Assembly: GCA_948567375.1 (NCBI GenBank)
Contig: OX419755.1
Span: 24,010,517 to 24,074,516, forward strand
Source of the DNA: Lunularia cruciata
Taxonomy: Eukaryota; Streptophyta; Marchantiopsida; Lunulariales; Lunulariaceae
Reading direction: 5' to 3'
DNA length: 64,000 nt
Of the stretch, positions 40,784 to 53,362 are shown in pieces (position 1 is the first letter of the stretch; each line of letters begins with the position of its first letter). Both the position numbers and the translations under genes were made by a program. The notes below the pieces were generated by a model. It was not told the DNA's origin and made no database searches. It worked only from the letters and a program-made list of their open reading frames with translations.

Positions 40784-42565
40784 ATGGGAGGAGGGAAGAA
40801 AAACTCTGAATTTGCAGTGAGAAATCATGCGATTCGGAGAATAGATGTAGTAGCGAGGATCGAAGTCTTGAGCCAACTTTGGATCACTTTTCTGGCATGG
40901 AACTGGAACGTAAGTTTTCCAGGATTCATGATAGAAATCATCGAGAGTAAGTGTCTCAATGGGCCCAAGGAAGAAGGGCCGAGGGATGGTGGTGATTGAG
41001 TCAGAAGATGAAGACTCAAAAGGAGAAGCCGAGCTCAAAACGGAGGACTCGGAACGTGAGGAGGAACCTGAGCTGACACTGCAGAGTGGAGATACTAGCA
41101 GTGACAGTGAAGACGGTGGAGAAATGACCTCGGCACCAGCGGCTGAAGCATACAAAGAAGAAGTGCAAGCCAAAGTAGAAGCCGAAGACAATGCGGCGCT
41201 GGAAGACGACGTACCGGTGCCAGAGGAAAGAAGATCGTAGTACAGCGAGGAGTTTGCTCAAGACGTAAGGCAAAGTGTGAAGTAGGGCCGAGTAGAGTGA
41301 AGGAAGAGGTAGAAGAAAGCTCGGGTAGTGAGGTGTCGATTCTGATACGAAGACTCTAGAGAAGAAGGCGAGTATCGGGAGAACACGAAGAGAGAAGAGA
41401 GACTACTCCACGGGAGGAAGAAGTTGCCAGTAATGGAGTAGATTACCTGCAAGAAGTAGTGTGCCCGCTGTTGGTGAAGTTGGAATAGAAGAAGAAGGAG
41501 ATGCAGTCTACTTGTCCAGAGGTAAAGATTGTTTTACAGGTCTTATCAAGATTAGAAGAAGAAAACTCGGAGTTGAAGAAGAGTGTAACCCGAGGTGAGG
41601 AATAAAGAGAAGTACTGTGAGCAGAAGCAGTAGAGAGAAGTCAGGTTATCAAAGACCTGAAGAGAGAAGTGAGTTATCAAGAAGATCTTGCAAGGAAGAG
41701 TGACATCGCAAGGGAGAGATAGGTAGCGGAGCACAAAATCTTGAAGCAGCAGTTTGCTGATTCAAGAGTAGAGCTTATCCATGCTATGGCGAGGGTAGCA
41801 TCAAAGGACCAAGAGCTCGATCAAGTGATGGAGAGTATGGAGGAGAAGAAGCAACTCTGGCAAAGAGAGTTGTCTGTGCGGTATAGAGAAGAAGAGAGAT
41901 TACGAGAATTACTTCGTAATCAGGAAGAGAAAGTCGTACAGAAGGAGAAAGAGAAGGAGGCGGTGAAGGCCAAGTTTGAAGAAGAGTTGGCGATGTACAG
42001 AGAGGAATGGCTTGCAGATTGGGAACGAGAACGAAAGACAAGATTGGAGCCATTGAAGGAAATAGTCCTCATAGTGAACACAATGTTAAGTACAGAAGCC
42101 AACGTTTGAATTGAAGAAGCGCGACTGCACGAGTTGAAGTTGTTGGTGCAGGAGACGAGGCAAAGACAAGCAAAGGACACTGATTTGAATGCCTTGTTAA
42201 TTAATCTCAGAACTTGTGTAGATAGGAAGATCTTAGAAGTAGAAGACAATATTTCAATTAGATTAGACTTAGTGAAAATAGAGTTAGAAAAGCTTTGGCA
42301 GGATGTTAAGGCAAAACCTGAAGTAGATAACATAGGAATCCAAATGTCTTTGGAGTTGCCATCAGAGACATTAGAGAAGAGTGGGTCAAGAGATAAGGAG
42401 TTAGATAGATTACCCACTAGTGCAATTTCAGATCAGGAAAGAGAATTGCTGGATCTGGTAGAAGCTATAGGAGTTGTGAAACCCGAGGAAAGAATAGTAG
42501 GAAGTAAGATTACTTCAGGTTCAGGTTTGAAAGCCGAGGAAGAAGTAGACATCGGATCGGATTAG
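40784..42565 (+). pseudogene. LTR-borne ORF in C2 (N-part, acidic part, coiled coil)
   Basis: Starts MGGGKKNSEFAVRNHAI, then LAWNWNVSFPGFM. Near 40970 the frame changes where the middle block present in C3 is deleted, joining to RGMVVIESEDEDS and an acidic Glu/Ser stretch to 41240. The segment 41741-42109 is strongly heptad-like (MEEKKQLWQRELSVRYREEE...). 42134-42565 continues KLLVQETRQRQAKDTD and LEVEDNISIRLDLVKIEL and ends EEEVDIGSD. Copies C1, C4 and D's 5' LTR share the C-terminal part. Probably a 600-800 residue protein in the intact form. I cannot name the family. Confidence 0.6.
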
Positions 42566-43358
42566 TAACCGATTTGAGATTTGAAGGGGCAGATATGAAG
42601 AGGTGCATTGTCATTTTGGATCTGCAGGTTAGAACAGTTGTGGTAGAACGGTGTAGTTGTTAGAATTGTCGATTGCTTCACTATTTATGAGTGGCGTTCG
42701 CAGTATTATGTTGTTCAGTGCTCATTATTTCTGAGAATAGATAAAGCGAAGTGCTGTGAAGCAGTGCTCGTTGCTTGAGCTTGATTCCAAGTATCAACTT
42801 TGCAATTGTGTTTGTGAGTGTTTGGAGAAATTTGAAGTGCAAGTCAGAGTGCTTGTTGGATGTTGGATTCCACAGCCTTGATCTTCATTCTGTGTGTGTT
42901 GATCCTGAGTGAAGTGCAATCGAAGCAATGCCTTGACAGATCTGAGAGGAATTGTAGTGTTGGTAGTATTCTGCATTTGTGAGTGCAGTGCGAAGTTGAT
43001 GTGAAGCAGTTTCAATCAAGGAAGTTGTGCCTTCAGTGGAGGGGTGGAACACAATTCTAAGGCGAAGTCGTTTTGCAGTGAAGTGCTATTTTTGGGAGAG
43101 CCTGAATCATCACAATCAAGATTGGTTGGAAAGATTTGATGGAGTTGTGATTATGGAGTGTTAATTTGTGACAAGACAAGAGTCAGTGCTTGTTACTCTC
43201 TTCTGGATGTGGTTTCTACCTGAGAGATTGAAGACGCAACCAAGAAGAACTGAAATTGTTACTTTGCTTCGTATTTGGACATTTCTGACTCGTATCTCTG
43301 CGGGAACGAACTTTACTTACCCAATTACCGCAAAAGTGATATTTGCCGGGTTGTCACA

Positions 43359-45749
43359 CATTTATAGCAGTTGGTGGAACCCAATGCCGATGAGAGAGAG
43401 CGGGCAATGGGTTTTTGCACCAATATTACCATTGTTCCAGTAGTGTCAAAGGCATCTAGGCGTAAGGTTTTAGATCAGGCTATGGACTTGAACTATTTGA
43501 CTTGGATTATGAGCCTTGGCTTGGTAGAGCAACATAGGATGTGCTTGATAGGCATCACCACTTAGACACTTGTGAGCCATGTGTCTATTGAGACAATTCA
43601 AGCACATGTTGGGGGCAATGGATCAAGTAGACATGGTATTCTTGGGACATAGCCGGTAGCTACAAGGGAGAGTGGTCTACTTGGAGTCCATCCAAGTGAG
43701 CATGGGGTACTTGGATTACACCCTTGGTCCACTTTGGATGCTACTAGAGGACGTGTGGAGCTTGTAGCCAAAGTGGAGGGAGTTTTTCACACTAAGGTTG
43801 GGACCTCTAGTGCTTGGGAGCATGACACTATTGCTCCCAAGGGCCTAGTGTGGCAGCCAATTAGCACGTTTTCCACTCCTACTACAATTATAAAGGATAC
43901 TTGGGAGCCAGATCTTGGACCCAAGCTTATAGGCAAGGAAAGACTAAGAGTTTGGAGGTTCTTGAGGAGCTACACAAGTTGTTTTGCCTTCACTATGAAG
44001 GATTTGGGTGCTCTAAGGGACTTGGTATTTGGATTGAGCAGACTAGCGATACACTAATTTTTTGACATCCTTATTGATATAGTGATATGGAGAGGACATT
44101 GATTCAGAGCCAGAGTAGTGACCTTTTTGAGGTTGGTTTGGTGGAGATTTCATATGGAGATTATGCATCAGCAATAGTTATGCCAGCCAAGAAGGATATG
44201 CATAGCAACTACATAAATACACAGATGTGTGGAGATTACCATCCTATCAACCGATAGACTAAGGCTGATCAATATGCCATGCCTACACCGGAGGAGATCT
44301 TTGATGCAATTGGGCATGCAAAGGTCTTTAGTACTTTGGATGTTCAAGCAAGATATCACCGGTCGCCGATCAGAGAGGAAGATAAGTCCAAGATAGCATT
44401 TTGGGCTATTGATCCTCACAACAAGGATGTGTTATATTAGTGGAGGTTCTTACCATTTGGGTTAAAGAATGCTCTTGCTGAGTTCCAGAGGGTCATGGAT
44501 AGGATCTTATTTGGATTGGATTTTGCTTGGTGCTATATTGATGACATTTTATCTGTAGCACTATTGTAGAGGAGCATGAGAGTCATTTGTTGGAGGTGTT
44601 TGAGAGGTTGAGATCTCATGAACTCAAATTACATCTTGGGAAATATAGGTTTTTCAATGAGCAGGTTGAGTATTTGGGTCACACTATCTACCCTAGAGGA
44701 CTTGGTGTTTAGCAGACCAAGGTGGAGGCTATTGCATGTATTCCTTGACCCGGATTTAAATAGAGTGAAAGCATTCCTTGGATTGGCAAACTTCTACTAT
44801 TGTTATGTTAGAGGAGTTAGTGCCATTGCCAAGGCCTTGACAAAGCTGACCAAGCTTACATAGGAGTGGTGTTGGGGAGATGAGTTGGAGAGAGCTTTTG
44901 TAGAGCTCAAGGAGAGATTGATATCTGCTCTTATTTTGAGGAGATCAATCAGAGGATGACCATTTCAAGTTCACACGGATTCAAGTATGTTGGGCTTGGA
45001 GCAGTGCTCTCCCCACATGATGATGAGAGGAAGGAGTTTGTGGTGGTTTGTGCTAGTTGCTCCAACAATTTAGCGGAGGCAAAGTATAGTTCATATGAGG
45101 AGGACTACTTGGCAGCAATTTGGGCAATAGCACATTTCCAATGTTACCTATTTGGTAACCCCTTACTCTCATCACTGATCATTAGACATTAAAGTGGTTG
45201 ATGGAGTCCAACAAGCTTTTAGGGAAGCTTGCACAATGTGCTCTGATTTTATAGGAGTATGATTTCAAGGTTATTCATATACCTAGAGTGGTGAACCATG
45301 ATGCAGATGGGTTGAGTAGATGTCCCTGCCAACAAAATTAGAAAGGAGCACGTTGGCATGGTTAGACAAATAAGGAGATGGTGGCAGGTTGGCATGCATC
45401 TACCTTTCTCTATATATTTGTTGAGACTTTGGTGATTTCTCTCTCAATGCATACAAGAGGAGTTATTGAGGTCATAAATTCAAAGAGTGAAGATATTGGT
45501 ACAGTTTAGCAAGACATTCATGATGATATCTTAGTGATGAACTATCTTTGCACTGGTGTTGTGGGTGGCACGGTTGGGGCCAAGGAGAGAGACCATGTTC
45601 TTTAGCAAGCCAGACAGTTCAGATTGGATAGCAGACACCTTTTGCATGGATGTGAGGATGGTAAAGTGAGAGTAATACTACTTCAATCTCAAAGACTACA
45701 GTTGGTCTATCATGCTCATGAGGAGCTAGGACATTTTGGAGTAAAGCGA
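43359..45749 (+). pseudogene. B2 methyltransferase end, RT, RNase H, integrase start
   Basis: DERERAMGF at 43390 continues the methyltransferase motif IX/X region cut by C2. RT follows from 43860, with the equivalent of YIDD near 44538 (YIDDIL), FLGLANFYY near 44775 and RNase H DHxALKW-like near 45175. Integrase begins before 45749 (HAHEELGHFG). Stops such as 44257 (TAG where B1 has CAG) show decay. Confidence 0.85.
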
Positions 45750-46195
45750 TGTTGTCGGGAAAATAGCCCACGTGTACCCTTGAGGCTTTTGGTGTGATAA
45801 ATTTTCTTTTCTCTTTTATTTGTTGTAAGGAACAGGGATTTATGATAATATGTCTCGGGTGTGGTTTTGCTACCTGGTTTTGGGAGAAAGTGAGGAGACA
45901 GAGAAGGGCTGAGGGTTTTCACAAAATGCCAAAAGATTTCGAGAGGGTTTGGCAGAGGATTTCGAGCGGAGTGGCAGAAATTTTCGGGAGAAGAAAGGAG
46001 TAGGGTTTTTTTTTTGAAAAGGGACAGAGGAGTTTCGAGAGAGAAAGGGGGTTTTTTTTTTTTTGGGAATGACAGGAGGAGTTTGGGGGCAGAGGACAGA
46101 AGGTGGGCAGGAAGGAAGTGAATCGAAAGGGATTGGAATGATCATGAAGGAGTAGTCAGGAAGGCTTTTTAGGGACAGAGGAAAAATCAGGAGAG

Positions 46196-46665
46196 GAAAT
46201 TTTGAGTTGGACAGGAGAGGGTTTGGCAGGAGGAGAAATTCTCGAGAAGCTGGAGGGTTTGGACAGAGGAACACACACAAGAGAGAAAATTTCAAGTTGG
46301 ACAGGAGAGGGTTTGGCAGGAGGAGAAATTCTTGAGAAGCTGGAGGGTTTGGACAGAGGAACACACACATGAGAGAAATTTTCGAGTTGGACAGGAGGGG
46401 GTTTGGCAGGAGGAGAAATTCTCGAGAAGCTGGAGGGTTTGGACAGAGGAACACACACAGGAGAGAATATTTTGAGTTGGACAGGAGGGGGTTTGGCAGG
46501 AGGAGAAATTCTCGAGAAGCTGGAGGGTTTGGACAGAGGAACACACACAGGAGAGAAATTTTTGAGTTGGACAGGAGGGTGTTTGGCAGGAGGAGAAATT
46601 CTCAAGAAGCTAGAGGGTTTGGACAGAGGAACACACACATAGGAGAGAAATTTTAGAGTTGGACA
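46196..46665. repeat. E array 1: ~90-bp tandem repeat, about 5 copies
   Basis: Units share GTTGGACAGGAG and the GAGGAACACACACA segment at a spacing of exactly 90 bp (46206, 46296, 46386, 46476, 46566) and then 92. Because 90 is a multiple of three, open frames run through on both strands without being genes. Confidence 0.88.
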
Positions 46666-46789
46666 GGAAGGGGCTTGAAAGTGCAGGGACAGAAAGGAAA
46701 TTTTTGCAGGAATGTGAGGGCTTGAAAGTGCAGGGCAGAAAGTGTTTCATGAAGGAAATTTTCGCAGGAATGTGAGGGCTTGAAAGTGC

Positions 46790-47740
46790 AGGGCTGTGCT
46801 TGGACCAGGAGAGGAATTTCGAAATGTGAGAGTGCAGGGCTGTGCTTGGACCAGGAGAGCAATTTCGAAATATGAGAGTGCAGGCTGTGCTTGGACCAGG
46901 AGAGCAATTTTGAAATGTGAAAGTGCAGGCTATGTTTGGACCAGGAGAGGAATTCTGAAATGTGAGAGTGCAGGTCTGTGCTTGGACCAGGAGAGCAATT
47001 TCAAAATGTGAGAGTGCAGGCTGTGCTTGGACCAGGAGAGCAATTTCGAAATGTGAGAGTGCAGGCTGTGTTTGGACCAGGAGAGGAATTCTGAAATGTG
47101 AGAGTGCAGGGCTGTGCTTGGACCAGGAGAGGAATTTTGAAATATGAGAGTGCAGGCTCTGCTTGGACCAGGAGAGCAATTTCGAAATGTGAGAGTGCAA
47201 GCTATGTTTGGACCAGGAGAGGAATTCTGAAATGTGAGAGTGCAGGTCTGTGCTTGGACCAGGAGAGCAATTTCAAAATGTGAGAGTGCAGGCTGTGCTT
47301 GGACCAGGAGAGCAATTTCAAAATGTGAGAGTGCATGCTGTGTTTGGACCAGGAGAGGAATTCTGAAATGTGAGAGTGCAGGGCTGTTCTTGGACCAGGA
47401 GAGGAATTTCGAAATGTGAGAGTGCAGGGCTGAGCTTGGACCAGGAGAGCAATTTCGAAATGTGAGAGTGCAGGCTGTGTTTGGACCAAGAGAGGAATTC
47501 TGAAATGTGAGAGTGCAGGGCTGTGCTTGGACCAGGAGAGAAATTTCAAAATGTGAGAGTGCAGGGCTGTGTTTGGACCAGGTGAGGAATTCTGAAATGT
47601 GAGAGTGCAGGGCTGTGCTTGGACCAGGAGAGGAATTCTGAAGTGTGAGAGTGCAGGGTTGTGCTTGGACCAAGAGAGGAATTTCGAAATGTGAGAGTGC
47701 AGGGCTGTGCTTGGACCAGTAGAGAAATTTCAAAATGTGA
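46790..47740. repeat. E array 2: 45-46-bp tandem repeat, about 21 copies
   Basis: Unit contains GAGAGTGCAGGGCTGTGC and TTGGACCAGGAGAG; GGACCA recurs every 45 or 46 bp from 46801 to 47711. Units alternate between a 45-bp form (GCAGGCTGTG) and a 46-bp form (GCAGGGCTGTG). Confidence 0.88.
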
Positions 47741-48235
47741 AAGGAGTCTTGAAGGCTGAAGGTTTTGGAGATGCTTTAGGACTGTGTTTTGGACCAGGAT
47801 AGGAATTTTCGAAATGTGAAAGGAGTCTTGAAGGCTGAAGGCTTTTGGAGATGCCTTAGGACTGTGTTTTGGACCAGGATAGGAATTTTCAAAATGTGAA
47901 AGGAGTCTTGAAGGGCTGAAGGCTTTTGGAGATGCCTGAGGGCTGTGTTTTGGACCAGGAGAGAACTTTCCAAAATGTGAGAGGAGTCTTGAAGGGCTGA
48001 AGGCTTTTGGAGATGCATGAGGGCTGTGTTTTGGACCTGGACAGAAATTTTGAAATGTGAAGGAGTTTTGAAGGGCTGAAAGATTTTGGAGATGCCTTAG
48101 GACTGTGTTTTGGACCAGGATAGGAATTTTCGAAATGTGAAAGGAGTCTTGAAGGGCTGAAGGCTTTTGGAGAAGCCTTAGGACTATGTTTTGGACCAGG
48201 ATAGGAATTTTCGAAATGTGAAATGAGTCTTGGAA
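47740..48235. repeat. E array 3: ~80-bp tandem repeat, about 6 copies
   Basis: Unit has AAAGGAGTCTTGAAGG and the shared TTTTGGACCAGGATAGG core followed by TTTTCGAAATGTG. The core links it to array 2, so the arrays likely grew from one ancestral motif. Confidence 0.82.
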
Positions 48236-48626
48236 GCAGATTTGTGTTATGAATTGTGACTAGAGTTGAGGAAACTCCATTCTAGGATCTCTCAGTCTGG
48301 TCCAGGTGAAAAGCATAATTAAATGATCTGAGTGCCGGATTTATGTTCAGTTAGATCACTCAGTTGTTGTTTATTTTATTTTATCAAAGGGCCACCGGAC
48401 CTAGGTCTATGAACTGCCAGATCCCAAACCATAGCTTGAACCTGACAAGAAAATAGGATATGAGACCAAGCAGAGGTAGAAACCATAACACCAGCCTTGC
48501 ATGACAAGATTGGTTTTACGAAAGTCAAGGATAAAACAAAATCTTCAGGGTGAGTCAACCTCAGAAAACTAAGCACAAGCAGCCATGTGCTCGGCGCACT
48601 CTCAAGACCGAACGTTCCCCACGACA

Positions 48627-50004
48627 GCGGACATATAACTTACTCCAAAGTCATTATTGGTGACATGGTATGCAAACCAATGTATAGTAGATTGTTGCTA
48701 GATGTGTGGTTTGTGATCAAGTTAGAGCATCATTCAATGCTCCTATGCCACAATTGCACCCATTACTTATCATGGGATTGGATTACCACTGGAGTTTGGA
48801 CTTTGTTGGACCTTTATGGTTGACTATGACACATCATTGATACATTTTGGTGATGGTGGAGCACTTCTCCAAGTGGATTGAGTTGGTGGCACTTCCTAAC
48901 AAGTCCAATTAAAGGACGGCTTATTCATTCTTAAATCGAGTTCTTAGTCATTTTGGTGCACCAATTGAGGTTTTGATTGATCAAGGTACAAAGTTCTTGG
49001 GGGAGTTTCAGGTCTTGTGTGACAAGGCTTTGATTAATCATTGTACAACCTTCCAAGATCACCCTGAGGCAGATGGCTTAGTAGAGAGAGTGGCTCAGAC
49101 AATGAAGAGAGGATTACGGAAGTATGGTTTGTAGAGAGGCCACTTGGGAGATTGGGATCTTTAGTTACCTTGGTTGGCCATGGGCTATCGGTTCAGCTGG
49201 CAAGCCTCTTTAGCATCCTTCTCTCCTTACTTTCTACTCTATGGATGAGATCCAAATTTACCTATAGCTATTTGTTGAGATGCTACTATAGTCTTGGACT
49301 TGGATGATCCAGATGTTGAGTGAGCGCATGTTCTCAACAGGCAGAGATCTTTCAGAAAGTAATGTTGATGGTCTTTGAGAACTTGGTGATTGCTTAGCAT
49401 AAGGATACCTTACATTATTCTACTATTTGAGGAGGAGGTTATAGACCTTCAATCTATCAATTTCATCCAAGTGACTTTGTATATCTATACCAAATAGCAC
49501 CAACGACACTTGATGTTTTGATAGGCCGCACTATCTTGAGAGTGCACAAGGTTTTGCCATCTAGAGTCCTTATGTTAGAAGGACGTGATGGTGTTTTTTG
49601 GAAGGATCATGTGTGCAATTGTGCGCCATGCCACCTCCCAAACATTGATGGTACTATGAACCCAAGCTTGGCACTTGTACACACAAGCTTGAGGTGTATG
49701 TTATGTGGCTCTTCTTGTGGAGCTGCTACTATATTAATGTGTGATAGGTGTTTGAGAGGATGGCATATGGCATGTATGACTCCTTCCTTCATGGTGATTC
49801 CTTAGGGACAATGGTTATGTCCTAGATGTACTTGACTTATAGCTAGTTCATCCTTTATATGGTATAGATTGCAGATAGGTGACTAACAATGGGGCTTGAT
49901 AGCACCCAGCCTCTTGATCTTTGCCCATCATAGGGTATACCATATATTTGGAGTAGATGGCTATCTGGAGTTAGAGGGACCTAACCGCCAACAAGAGAGG
50001 CTAT
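48627..50004 (+). pseudogene. B2 integrase and PHD-like finger
   Basis: Integrase core continues from array E (WSLDFVGPL near 48795, LIDQGTKF near 48975). The C-terminal part at 49518-49805 has CMLC, then CDRC, GWHMAC, with CPRC beyond a stop near 49804. Here the fourth Cys of the C4HC3 pattern is present, unlike B1. A purine-rich GACCTAACCGCCAACAAGAG precedes Y. Confidence 0.82.
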
Positions 50005-50412
50005 TGTGGCACTTTAGAGTCTATGTATGACTTATGTGTGAGTTATGCATCTATAGTGTATGTTGTGTAGCAATGTATATATGCATGACAATTGTCATGC
50101 CATTTGTAGTGTTGCATCTAGATTGCTTGGACACTGGAGTTGCAATGAAAGAAGTTAGAGGTATTTTAGCAATTACCCATAGACTACATTCTGACAGTCA
50201 GATTTTGTGTTCAGGGTATTGATTTCATGGTGGGGCTCACTGTCACTTTCACCATTTGCACCGTTGGGTATGCTATTAGTGGGACCGTTAGGGTTTCAAA
50301 CCTAGCTTGAGTCCAAGGATATACTTTCAAAGTGTAGCTCTGAAGAGCTCATTTCTTTGATGTTGAGCCTTTGAGTTCCTGGCTATGGTGGATAGAGACT
50401 AGAGAGTGTCAC
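50005..50412 (+). repeat. B2 3' repeats Y and partial X
   Basis: Y at 50005-50092 and X from 50093 (TGTCATGCC), truncated at 50412 by the left end of D. Same Y-X order as B1. Confidence 0.8.
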
Positions 50413-53347
50413 TGTGACAACCCGGCAAATATCACTTTTGCAGTAATCAGGTAAGTAAAGTTTGTTCCCGTAGAGATACGAGTCAGAAATTTCCAAATAC
50501 AAAGTCAAACAGTAACAATGTAGTTCTTCTTGGTCACATCTTTAATCTCTCAGGTAGAAACCACACCCAGAAGAGAGTAACAAGCACTGACTCGCAGTCT
50601 TGTCACAAATTCACACTTCTTAATCACAACACAATTCTTCAATTCTTTCCAAACAATCTTGATTGTGATGATTTAGGCTCTCCCAAAAACGGCACTTCAC
50701 TGCAAAACGACTTTGCCTCAGAATTGTGTTCCACCCTCCACTGAAGGCACAACTTCCTCGATCAAAATTGCTTCACATCAACCTCGCACTACACTCACAA
50801 ATGCAGAATACTACCAACACTACAATTCCTCTTGGATCTATCAAGGCATTGCTTTGATTGCACTTCACTCAGGATCAAACACACAGTATGAAGATCAAGG
50901 CTATGGAATCCAACATCCAACAAACACACTGACTTGCACTTCGAATTTCTCCAAACACTCACAAACATAGACACAAAGTTGATACTCAAAATCAAGCTCA
51001 AGCAACAAGTACTACTTCACAACACTTTGCTTTATCTATTCTCAGAATTAATGAGCACTGAACAACATGTGACTGCAAATGCCACTCTTAAATAGTGAAC
51101 AAATTGACAGTTCTAACAACTATAATGTTCTACCGCAACTCTTCTAACCTGCAGATCCGACATGACAATGCACCTCTTCATATCTACCTCTTCAAATCTC
51201 AAAATTGTTACTACTCAAATCCAATGTCTACTTCTTCCTCGGCTTTCAAACCCAAACCCGAAGTAATCTTACTTCGTACTACTCTTTCCTTGGGTTTCAT
51301 ATCTTCTACCTCTTCTACCAAGTCTAATAGTTCTCTCTCTTGATCTCAAATTGCACTAGTGGGTAATCTATCTAACTCTTCATCTCTCGACCCACTCTTC
51401 TCCAATGTCTCCATCTCTAACTCCAAAGACATCTGCACTCTATGTTATCTACTTCAGGTTTTACTCTAACATCTTTCCAAAGTTTTTCTATCTCTTTTTT
51501 TACTAAGTCTGATCTCCTTCTTTACCTCTTCTTCTCCCGATACTCGCCTTCTTCTCTGCAGTCGTTGTATCAGAATAGACGCCTCACTTCTTGAGCTTTC
51601 ATGTGCTTCTTCCTTCACCGTACTCGGACCTGCTTTTTACTTCACTTCACGTCTTGAGCAAACTCATCTCTTTACTACAATCTTCTTCTCTTCGGGCTCA
51701 GTTACTTCGTCTTCCAACTGTGTGTTGCCCTCGGCTTCAATTTCTGCCGGCACTTCTTCTTTTGCAACAGCTTGTGCTGATGTTATTTCTCCTCCTTCAT
51801 CGCTATTGCTACTTGTATCTCCACTCTGTAGCATTAGCTCGGGCTCCTCTTCATGTTCTGAGTCTTTGGTCTTGAGCTCAGCATCACCTTCCGAGTCTTC
51901 ATCTTCCGACTCGATCACCACCATACCTCGCCTTGGGTTGCCTCTCCTAGTCTTCCAAGGTTTCTTTGTGTCTTTGGCTTCACCCTGCAAACTTCTCTTC
52001 TTTGAGTTCAGAGTACTCACTTTGATCTCCATGTTCTTCCCTGTCTTTGTATAGTAGTCATCGGTGCTCTTGATTTGCAAAATGTATTGCTGCTCCTTGA
52101 CATTGATCTCCTTTCTCAAATCAGGATGGAAGTGCAACACCATCCAAGTTTGCTCCGCCAAGTTCAGCAAATTCAACCCGAGGTAGAAATATGATGCAAA
52201 CGGCATGATGTAGTGTGGAGGCGATTTATCCCATAGATTCCACACCATTTGTCTCGTTCTACCATGGAAACACCTCGCCCAATTGATCGGTTCTCTTGCA
52301 AATAATTTGTGAAAGAACACCGCTTGGTGTTTCATCACATACGTGGTTCTCTCCGGCTTCAGGATGGCCATTAGCGCACTCACAATTCCTCTCTTCATAG
52401 GGTCTTTGTAGCTCTCAACTTTGTACCCATTCTTTGTTTGCTTTGACGAGAATGCATCTCTTACCTCTTGAGTTTCTTGAGCTATCTCTCCCTTCTCCAA
52501 GAACGTGGCCCCTTGCTCCGAGCCTGCTTCCTTCTCGAGTACGAGTCTCCAATCCAACTCTGTCCAGCAAGCCGGATTTCCTCTCTTCCCTGCCTCCTCG
52601 GGTCCATCGAGACACTTGCTCTCAATGATTTCTGTCATGAAACTTGGAAAGCTCACATTCCAGTTCCATGCCAAGAAAGTGATCCGAAGTCGGCTCAAGA
52701 CTTCGATCATAGCGATCACATCTAACCTCCAATTGCATGATTTCTCACTGCAAATTCAGAGTTCTTCTTTCCTCCTTCCATCTCTTCTGCCTTCTCACTA
52801 TCTCTCAATTTCACTCTCGCGACTTCTCCCTTACACACTAACGCGATTCCAACTCTCTTTCCCTTCCCACAATCACCTGCAAGACAACTTCTCAACAGCA
52901 AAGGAAAATTACTCAACATTTTGTCATTGAGAGTTCAATTTTTATAGAGTTGCGCTTTCTTTATCTTTCTTCACTTTGAGTTTCTACCAAGAAATCACAC
53001 CTCCTGCATGCACCTATCACTGTCAATCAACCTTTGCACGTATGGGCCACCGGTTTTTTGAACGGTCCCTTCTTGAATTTCTCGCCTCGACAAAAGGTTG
53101 TTAGCTTGTCTTTGCCTTGACTTGAGATTCCCCTGATACAAAGACACCTTACTTCGGGTTGTATGCTGACAAGGCATTTATGAGTACTTTTCCTTATGAC
53201 TTTGCCTTATAACCCAAAGTCACTTTACTTCGGGTTTCATCCCAAAGACTCTTTTCTTCGCCTTCTTTGGCCATACAGACGCAATCCAACTTCTCTATAC
53301 ACTTCTTCTTCTTTATTTAAAAAAAAACAAAAAATTTGGGCACCACA
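50413..53347 (-). repeat. D 3' LTR (C3)
   Basis: 2935 bp from TGTGGTGCCC (53347) to GGGTTGTCACA (50413). It contains a TATA box at 52946-52938 and most of the LTR ORF N-terminal half. It lacks the coiled-coil block seen in C1 and C2. Same ends as C1, C2 and C4. Confidence 0.87.
51664..52800 (-). pseudogene. LTR-borne ORF in D 3' LTR, N-terminal and middle blocks
   Basis: An open frame of 351 codons runs 52719-51664; upstream, GGKKNSEFAVRNHAI continues past one stop. Order: LAWNWNVSFPSFM, a middle domain (YKDPMKRGIVSALM, FHKLFAREPINWARC, MPFASYFYLGLNLL), a basic stretch and an acidic tail (VVIESEDEDSEG...). The middle domain is shared with C1 and missing from C2. It looks globular, with conserved Trp and Cys. 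A relation to gag or to plant transposon-associated domains is possible, but I cannot confirm it. Confidence 0.6.
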
Positions 53348-53362
53348 TACCTCCTCCCTCAA
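53348..53362 (-). promoter_or_regulatory. D polypurine tract
   Basis: On the minus strand TTGAGGGAGGAGGTA directly precedes the 3' LTR start TGTGGTG. Confidence 0.7.

Larger units (their letters stand above)
40233..43358 (+). mobile_element. C2, solo LTR of family D (3.1 kb)
   Basis: TGTGGTGCCCACA...TTTGCCGGGTTGTCACA with a perfect 5-bp duplication CATTT (40228-40232 and 43359-43363). It inserted in B2's methyltransferase. No internal region is present. It lacks the middle block of the LTR ORF, which explains its shorter length relative to C1. Confidence 0.9.
45750..48626. mobile_element. E, 2.9-kb tandem-repeat-rich insertion, likely solo LTR
   Basis: Interrupts B2 integrase between GTAAAGCGA and GCGGACATATA. 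Ends TGTTGTCGGG and CCCCACGACA are imperfect inverted repeats with TG/CA. The flanking duplication is imperfect (GCGA/GCGG). There is no gag-pol. About two thirds of it is three tandem arrays. A solo LTR of a further family fits best; a non-autonomous TIR element is the alternative. Confidence 0.6.
39797..50412 (+). mobile_element. Family B element B2, old plus-strand copy in pieces
   Basis: Pieces: 39797-40232 (methyltransferase middle), 43359-45749 (methyltransferase end, RT, RNase H, integrase start) and 48627-50412 (integrase, PHD-like finger, Y, part of X). C2 and E fill the gaps and D truncates the final X. It is collinear with B1 from about 9015 onward; the 5' part is missing. Stops are abundant. 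Many sites show C-to-T or G-to-A differences from B1 at the same codons. Confidence 0.86.

Noticed and set aside
45870..47733. Long proline/serine-rich open frames on the minus strand (224, 160, 196 and 267 codons)
   Set aside because: They lie wholly in tandem arrays whose periods are multiples of three or close to it, and the same arrays stay open on the other strand too. Low complexity, no start context and no conservation.
46196..48235. CRISPR-like regular array
   Set aside because: Repeats are contiguous with no unique spacers, and this is eukaryotic retrotransposon DNA.
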